Shown here in pieces: positions 58,699-64,000 of a stretch of DNA of 64,000 nt. The position numbers and the translations under genes are program-made. Numbering within the stretch: position 1 is the first letter of the stretch; each line of letters begins with the position of its first letter. The notes beneath the pieces were generated by a model that saw only the letters and a program-made list of their open reading frames with translations, was not told where the DNA came from and searched no databases. Source of the DNA: Actinoplanes philippinensis (GTDB taxonomy: Bacteria > Actinomycetota > Actinomycetes > Mycobacteriales > Micromonosporaceae); contig NZ_FONV01000020.1 in NCBI RefSeq assembly GCF_900113015.1, positions 84,369 through 148,368 of the forward strand, written 5' to 3'.

Positions 58699-59222
58699 GC
58701 GTTCGTCCACGACTGCTGCTCCTTGATCACGGTGCGGGCCGGTACGGTGGGGTCGAGGGCGTCCTGCAGGCGCTGGCGGGCCCGGGTGAGCCGCATCGCG
58801 AAGGTGGAGCGGCGGCAGCCCAGGACGGTGGCGGCCTGCTCGGAGGTGAGCCCGTCGAAGGCGATCAGGGCCAGCGCCTCTCGGTCGGCGGGACGGAGAG
58901 TCCGCCAGGCACGTTCCAGGTCGACACGTTCGGCGGCGCCGGCCGAGCCGTCCGGCACGTGGCTTCCGGCGGCGGTCAGCCGTACATCCAAGGCCTGACG
59001 CCGCAACCAGCCGCGGGTCTGATTGGCCATCGCCTTCCGGGCCACCGCGAACAGCCATGGCCGGGCGTCCGGCGGGACGTCGTCGAGCCGCCGCCAGGCG
59101 GTGAGGAAAACCGTCGACACCACGTCCTCCGCCTCATCCGGCGGGATCCGTCTTTCAACGAATCGCAGCAGGTCAGCGTAGGTTTCCCGGTGCAGCGCCC
59201 GGAACCGCTCTCGTTGGTCCAT
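58695..59222 (-). CDS. ECF RNA polymerase sigma factor
   Basis: The 175-residue sigma factor has region 2 (about 10-75; DLLRFVERRIPPDEAEDVVSTVFLTAWRRL) and region 4 (about 115-165; LRPADREALALIAFDGLTSEQAATVLG). It probably activates a small regulon, including its own promoter. The stop overlaps the anti-sigma gene by 4 bp. The start is ATG at 59222. Confidence 0.93.
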   Translation of the reverse strand: MDQRERFRALHRETYADLLRFVERRIPPDEAEDVVSTVFLTAWRRLDDVPPDARPWLFAVARKAMANQTRGWLRRQALDVRLTAAGSHVPDGSAGAAERVDLERAWRTLRPADREALALIAFDGLTSEQAATVLGCRRSTFAMRLTRARQRLQDALDPTVPARTVIKEQQSWTNA

Positions 59223-59313
59223 GCCCCCTACCTGTCCGGCAGGCGGAGATCTGCCACACCCGTTTCGGAGAAAAACCTTGATTCACGTACGTCACTACGA
59301 CTTCACTGTCTGT

Positions 59314-59841
59314 GTGCCGACCCTCACCCCGCACGAGGTCGAGACCCTGCGCGCGAAGTATCGGGCCGAACGTGATCGCCGGCTACGGCCGGACGGCGGA
59401 GGCCGGTACCGGCCGACGACGGGCGAGTTCGGCTACTACGCCGGCGACCCGTACACCGAGCGGGTGGAACGGGAGCAGGTGACCGACCTGGTCGACGCGA
59501 CGGTGGTCGGCGGCGCACCGTCGGAGCTGACCGGCGAGCAGCGGGAACTCGCCGACTTCGTCCGGGCACGGCGGCATCCTGCAGGGGGCGGGCGGGTTCC
59601 GTACCCTCCACGGCTTTGCCTCTCATGGTTTCCGAACCTGTTCCAGCTCGGCCCGGCGCACAACGCGAACGTCGTCAATTTCGTGCACATCGGCGCGATG
59701 GTCGCCGCGGCGCGGGAGCGCGGCGCCCGCCGGATCGAGGGCGATCCGCTTCTCCTTCGGCCCCGGCCGATCGCCTTCCACGAACTGCTGCGCACACGGC
59801 GCACCGACGGAAGCATGGAGCAGATGCTGTGGAACGATTGA
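59314..59841 (+). pseudogene. Flavin monooxygenase (Baeyer-Villiger type) with a large internal deletion
   Basis: The fragment has both ends of a Baeyer-Villiger/cyclohexanone monooxygenase-like protein. The N-terminus reads LRAKYRAERDRRLRPDG and ends near the FAD fingerprint at DATVVGG. After about 35 unlike residues it resumes at FPNLFQLGPAHNANVVNFVHIG, the typical C-terminal segment, and ends EQMLWND. The full family is about 550-600 residues; this one is about 175. The NADPH site, BVMO fingerprint and most of the FAD domain are missing. Translation may still occur, but it cannot be an active oxygenase. The next gene overlaps it by 13 bp. GTG at 59314 is a suggested start. Confidence 0.6.
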
Positions 59842-61283
59842 TCGCCGCCACCCCGCTGCGCGGCTCGAACGGAATCACCGTCGGCCCCGACGGCCGGATC
59901 TGGGTCGCCGAGTACCTTCCCGGCCGGATCAGCGCGGTCGACGTGGCCACCGGCGACGTCGAGGTGATCGTGGCGCCCGACGGGCCGCTGCACTCCCCCG
60001 ACGACCTGGTCTTCGACACCGCCGGCGATCTCTACATCACCGACGTGGCGCCCGGCCGGGTGTGGCGGCGCAGCCCGTCCGGCGAACTCACCGTCGCCGC
60101 CGACGGCATCCACAACCCGAACGGCATCACGGCGATCGGCGACCGGATCTTCGTCAACGAGATGATCCCCGGCGGCCGCCTCCTCAAACTGACCGCCACC
60201 CCGACGGTGCTCACCGACGGCCTGATGCTCGGCAACGCGATGCAGGCCGGCCCGGACGGCGACCTCTACTACCCGCACATGTTCCCCGGCGAGGTCTACC
60301 GGATCAGCCCCGGCGGCGGCACACCGTCACTGGTCGCCGAGGTCGCGCAGACGGTCGCGGTCCGCTTCGACCGCGCCGGGGTGCTGTACGTGCTGTCGAT
60401 CGACGAGGCCGGCACCATCACACGCATCGACGGCGATCAGCGCACCGAGATCGTCACCGGCATCGCGGGCCTCGACAACGCCGCCTTCGACGCCGCCAAC
60501 CGGATGTACGTCTCCAGTTTCAGCAGCGGCGGCATCACCGAGGTCCGCCCCGACGGCGCCCTGCGTGAGATCGTGCCGCGCGGGCTGGCCGGCCCCTACG
60601 GCATAGCTGTCGACGCCCGCGGCGACCTGCACGTCGCCGACCACTACCGGATCGACGGCGCGTTCCTGCCGTTCGCGCACGCGATCGCCGCCTCCGGCGA
60701 CGACCTGCACTTCACGTCCCAATACGGCCAGGTCCTGACCCGCTCCCGCGCGGAGACCCGCACCCGGGCCGAAAACCTCGATCAACCCCAGGGCATCACG
60801 GTACGGCCGGACGGCACCCTCCTCGTCGCGGAGGCCGGGGCGGGCCGGGTGCTGGCCATCGCCCCCGACGACGAGGTGACGGTGGCCGCCGAGGGCTTGA
60901 CCCGCCCGGTGGACGTGGCAGTCGCCGCGGACGGCCGCTGCTACGTCTCCGACGAGGCGCAGGGCACGGTGTACCGCCTGGACGACGGCAAGCCCACCGT
61001 CGTCGCCGACGGCCTGCACGCCCCGCAGGGCCTCACCGTCACCGCAGACGGCCGCGTCCTGGTCGTGGAGGCCACCCACCGCCGCATCGTCGAGGCCGCC
61101 CCACAACCCCGGGTCATCGCCTCGAACCTGCCGGTCGCCGCACCCCGGCCCACCCAGCCCGCGCTGCTGATCGCCGGCCTGCCGGGCGTCCCGCGCCAGT
61201 TCGCCGCGTTGACCACAGCCCCCGACGGCGCCATCCTGCTGGGCGCCTCCGCCGACGGCAGCGTCCTGCGCCTGACCCCCTGA
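59829..61283 (+). CDS. SMP-30/NHL-type beta-propeller protein
   Basis: The 484-residue protein (GTG start at 59829) contains about ten repeats of the type GITVGPDGRIWVAEYLPGRI or GITVRPDGTLLVAEAGAGRV, as in SMP-30/gluconolactonases and NHL propellers. Its two halves look like two propellers. It has no signal peptide. A lactone hydrolase working with a Baeyer-Villiger oxygenase would make sense, since the oxygenase makes esters or lactones, but the oxygenase gene is gutted here. Metal ligands cannot be assigned with certainty. Confidence 0.8.
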   Translation: MERLIAATPLRGSNGITVGPDGRIWVAEYLPGRISAVDVATGDVEVIVAPDGPLHSPDDLVFDTAGDLYITDVAPGRVWRRSPSGELTVAADGIHNPNGITAIGDRIFVNEMIPGGRLLKLTATPTVLTDGLMLGNAMQAGPDGDLYYPHMFPGEVYRISPGGGTPSLVAEVAQTVAVRFDRAGVLYVLSIDEAGTITRIDGDQRTEIVTGIAGLDNAAFDAANRMYVSSFSSGGITEVRPDGALREIVPRGLAGPYGIAVDARGDLHVADHYRIDGAFLPFAHAIAASGDDLHFTSQYGQVLTRSRAETRTRAENLDQPQGITVRPDGTLLVAEAGAGRVLAIAPDDEVTVAAEGLTRPVDVAVAADGRCYVSDEAQGTVYRLDDGKPTVVADGLHAPQGLTVTADGRVLVVEATHRRIVEAAPQPRVIASNLPVAAPRPTQPALLIAGLPGVPRQFAALTTAPDGAILLGASADGSVLRLTP

Positions 61284-62097
61284 CAGCCCCCACCGGACGA
61301 TCGCCCGCCGGCCGCCGACGCCCGCAAGCCACCGTGCGCCACGGCCCGCCGAGCTGCCACGCCCCCACGGGCGAGCACCTCCATCGCGGTGACCCCAACG
61401 CCTCCAGTCCGGCACCCTGCAACACGGTGTTCCCCTGATGGGGTTCAACACCCCGCCAAGTCGTGACCCCCGACTCCCATCGAACGCCACACAGCGCGGC
61501 GACCCGTGATCACAGCCCGACGCCCTCCGACGCCGTGATCCCGCAGCTCCGCGCCGACGCCGACACCGTCGCAACCCCACACCACCGCCCGGCGCCCACC
61601 CCACCCGCGACCCCGCGGTTCCGCCCCCCACGCCCCCGCCGCCGCAACGTCACCCCACCGGCCCGACGCCCACCCCATCCGCGACCCCCGGGGTTCCGCC
61701 GCAAGGCCACACCACCGGCCCAACGCCCATCCCACCCGCGACCCCCGAGGTTCCGCTCCAAGGCCCCCACCGCCGTAACCCCACACCATCGGCCCGACGC
61801 CCACCCCACCGTGACCCCGCGGTTCCGCCTCCACGCCCCCACCGCCGTGATCCCGCAGCTCCGCCCCAACGCACAGCAGCGTGATGACCCCGCATCCGGT
61901 AGGCGCTGCTGATCACCAGGAGATGCTGATCAGCCTGGAGCGGGGCCACCGTGGCCCGCATCGCAAGCAACGCAAATGTGGTGACTCACCGTCCGATCCG
62001 AGTTCCGGTCTCCCGCCTTACGCACGGCTCACGCGGGACGCCGAAATCGGACCACCTTCGTCCGCCGCCCACCCCGTGCCGACCGCGCCGAACGCCG
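61284..62097. repeat. Gene-poor, Pro/Arg/His-coding minisatellite region
   Basis: From about 61540 to 61880 an imperfect unit of roughly 60 bp recurs (CGACCCCCGGGGTTCCGCC-like core, then a CACCACCGGCCC-like part). Frames on both strands are open only because of the base bias and encode low-complexity Pro/Arg/His or Gly/Trp. The codon pattern does not resemble a real gene. The flanks (61284-61500, 61900-62097) show no gene, RNA or clear regulatory site. Confidence 0.6.
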
Positions 62098-63237
62098 CTA
62101 CGGGGCTCCAGCTCGAAAGCTAGGAATAGCCCCTGGCTCGGAGGGTCTCCGGCGCGACATCCGCCAGCCGTGCCGGTGCGCGGACGGGCCATCCCTGGGC
62201 CGACCGCTGAGCACCGCAGTGCGGTCCTTCCACACCCTCTCACCACCAGGGTGTCCGTGCCGTAATCGTCTCCACCACCGCACCACATAGAGGTTAGGAG
62301 GGCGACACCTTGGACCATCCGGTAAAGCCTTTCGGAGCATGAACCGAAAACCGGCGAACAACCAGCTGCGAATCCGGCAAATCGCCGAAGGCAAAAGTGC
62401 AATAACAGTTCTTACGCCTACCACCGCCCGGCGACCACCGACGGCATGGACCCATCCGGAATGAACGAGTGAAACCGCGCCCCTCGCCCGGCAGCGACCA
62501 CTCCCATTCATAAGAACCCCACAGGAAGCGGATCGGAACGGCACCGCCCAGGAAGCGCGCACCCCGGGACCGCATCGTGGAATTGATCCCCGACCACCGA
62601 ACGCCCGATAGGACAACGCCGTTCGAGGCACCTTCGGCCCTGACGATCCGACGGCCGTAGACGCCCGGTCCACAGCTGCAGGTGCCCATGCGACCAGCAG
62701 CACCTCGGCCGGCGATACCGCAATCGGCGACGCTGCGGTAGACCATACGTCGGCTGGTGATGCCGCGTTCGGCGATGTTGCGACCGGCAACACTGCGATC
62801 ACCGGTGCCACAGTCGGCGAAACCGCGAGCACCGGAGCCACAGTCGACACAACGAGCAGCGGTGCCACGGTCGACTCTGCGAGCAGCGGCACCGCAGTCG
62901 ACGACACCGCGAGCAGCGGTGCTGCCTCGACCGCAGAACTGGTGTTCTTCTCACTCTTCGAGGGCATGAGGCCTGGGCTTTGAGGCATTGGACCCCCTGG
63001 CACGCGATCCAGCCGCGTAACAGTAGGCGTCTCACCTGCGGGAGACACTCGCCGTGCCGGGGTCTCGCCACCGCTGGATCCCGAAGGCGAAGCGACGACG
63101 GGCACAGCTGCCGCCCGCAACCGACGGAGCTTCTCGGCATGACGCCGCTGCAGACCCCAAGCGCGGTGCCCTTCGTGCTCACGGCGGAATTCCTCTGCCG
63201 CTGGTGAATAGTTACGAGACCGAGTCTTATCACGCAT
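62098..63237 (-). CDS. Uncertain hypothetical protein with Val/Ala-rich repeats
   Basis: A long minus-strand frame starts at ATG 63237 with MRDKTRSRNYSP followed by a charged helix (EEFRREHEGHRAWGLQRRHA), which looks protein-like. The middle (about 95-180) is repeated Val-Ala-Pro-Leu units. The C-terminal 150 residues look like chance translation of degraded DNA, so the end is doubtful. No SD is obvious. It may be a decayed gene or a short real protein with a broken tail. Confidence 0.35.
   Translation of the reverse strand: MRDKTRSRNYSPAAEEFRREHEGHRAWGLQRRHAEKLRRLRAAAVPVVASPSGSSGGETPARRVSPAGETPTVTRLDRVPGGPMPQSPGLMPSKSEKNTSSAVEAAPLLAVSSTAVPLLAESTVAPLLVVSTVAPVLAVSPTVAPVIAVLPVATSPNAASPADVWSTAASPIAVSPAEVLLVAWAPAAVDRASTAVGSSGPKVPRTALSYRAFGGRGSIPRCGPGVRASWAVPFRSASCGVLMNGSGRCRARGAVSLVHSGWVHAVGGRRAVVGVRTVIALLPSAICRIRSWLFAGFRFMLRKALPDGPRCRPPNLYVVRWWRRLRHGHPGGERVWKDRTAVLSGRPRDGPSAHRHGWRMSRRRPSEPGAIPSFRAGAP
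62745..62950. repeat. Tandem imperfect repeat of about 30 bp
   Basis: Units with GCGAGCAGCGG and GTCGAC cores recur several times, giving the Val/Ala/Pro pattern on the minus strand. Copies differ at a few sites each. The block is flanked by lower-GC sequence. Confidence 0.6.
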
Positions 63238-63545
63238 CGAAGAAATTTCCGACCTGCTGAACAACGACCCCTGCCTCATACAAAGAATTCTTCCTCACCG
63301 CACGACGCAAGTGTCAGTATTCGATCATGCCAATGCGACTTCTGCGATTTCCAACACAATTTTCGGCGGCGCTGCCAGCCGGCGCAATAAAGAGTCATGA
63401 TCAACCCCATCCGCACGATTACCCAACGTCACTCCAGACTCTCGTCCGCGTGTCCGAACCGGCGAAGCAGCCGAATCCCGCGAGGAAGTCAGTGCGCACG
63501 AAGGGCCTTCCATTCCGAATCGATCTTCAACCGGAACCCTCGTCT

Positions 63546-63790
63546 CCAGCAGGAGAACGGCCGGCCGAGGAAGCGGGGGTCACACCGGGCGATCACGCAG
63601 ATCCAGTCGCGGGTCTGCTCACATCCGGTTCGGAGTCCCCCTGTCGTTGAACGCGTGGATCACGTCACGGACGCAGGCACACGATGTCCGCCGCCGGCCG
63701 GCCCTGGGCCGACATCAGCACCATGATCGCCCGCCGCAGCTTGACCGGGTCCTTCGCGGTACGCGTGATCCGCGACAGAGCCTGTACGAA
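63546..63790 (-). pseudogene. IS630-family transposase remnant
   Basis: Three minus-strand pieces in different frames match the N-terminal third of IS630-type transposases. They are ALSRITRTAKDPVKLRRA through IMVLMSAQGRPAADI (about 63780-63690), VRDVIHAFNDRG (about 63668-63633) and ICVIARCDPRFLGRPFSCW (about 63604-63548). The gaps and frame changes between them show deletions and indels. No DDE catalytic domain is left. It is an old insertion-sequence scar. Confidence 0.65.
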
Positions 63791-63905
63791 CACTTCCGGG
63801 CGTCGGCCCACCCGGCATCACCTCCCACGAACAGTGAGAGGACCAGCCTGCCCGACACCCGATCAAAACCGACGGATCACCCGGCCGATGTTCGAAGACG
63901 AGGCA

Positions 63906-64000
63906 CTAGTGTGCTGCGCCGGAAATTCGGCTACAAAATCGGGCGAGTGATTCGAGGATCTCTTCGGCGGTCTTGGTCCAGATGAACGGTCGTGGATGGG
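63906..64000 (-). CDS. IS630-type transposase C-terminus (partial, runs off the window)
   Basis: The last 31 codons of a minus-strand gene read HPRPFIWTKTAEEILESLAR and then FCSRISGAAH before TAG (63906-63908). This is the typical C-terminal end of IS630-family DDE transposases. The gene starts beyond 64000. It may be an intact element next to the older remnant at 63546. Confidence 0.7.
   Translation of the reverse strand, partial: HPRPFIWTKTAEEILESLARFCSRISGAAH

Noticed and set aside
61445..61912. Long open frames on both strands in the Pro/Arg-rich minisatellite.
   Set aside because: Open only because of GC bias and repeat structure; no SD, no family, low complexity.

Overview
The window comes from a high-GC Gram-positive actinomycete. 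Almost every gene ends codons in G or C, starts are often GTG, and there are secreted polysaccharidases with C-terminal cellulose-binding modules, a DivIVA-type coiled-coil protein, many multi-domain histidine kinases and an F420-type oxidoreductase. The mix resembles the Micromonosporaceae (Actinoplanes-like); this is inference from gene content, not a database match.

Layout. 1-13 kb: end of an MFS exporter, a frameshifted repeat protein, a GGDEF cyclase divergent from a secreted glycosidase across a CebR-like operator, two divergent multi-domain histidine kinases, and an aldo/keto reductase-TetR pair. 13.0-13.4 kb: the most unusual locus. A promoter and strong ribosome site precede a 16-codon leader (MRRWQYPYLVLTGRRS), a terminator with a competing antiterminator, and then tRNA-Trp(CCA), tRNA-Gln(CTG) and tRNA-Tyr(GTA). 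The leader carries W-Q-Y codons in the same order as the tRNA genes. I read it as a ribosome-controlled attenuator that senses failure to decode Trp, Gln or Tyr codons and switches on a spare tRNA set. 13.4-25 kb: a septum-formation-like protein, a glucuronoyl esterase, a glycosyltransferase, a patatin, a TPR protein, a NarL-type two-component pair, an EVE-like protein and two MFS exporters (one frameshifted). 25-35 kb: an unusual subtilase with Glu in the usual His position, a NADAR protein, an AEC transporter, DivIVA, and a Fur-KatG operon. 35-47 kb: a CheB-fused sensor kinase (frameshifted), a HAMP kinase, GH13 and GH65 sugar enzymes, a secreted RCC1-repeat protein and a pectate lyase under a LacI-type operator. 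47-61 kb: several TetR-controlled units with visible operators, a multicopper oxidase/OsmC cluster, GC-rich 15-bp minisatellites, an ECF sigma/anti-sigma pair and a gutted monooxygenase gene ahead of an SMP-30-like propeller protein. 61.3-64 kb: gene-poor, repeat-rich and lower in GC, ending in IS630-type transposase debris and the 3' end of a further IS630 transposase running off the window.

Three loci carry four single-base frameshifts, all in G/C runs (about 790, 1090, 24222 and 37230). Either these are indel errors in the assembly or the genes are recently broken; each corrects to a full-length family member by one base.
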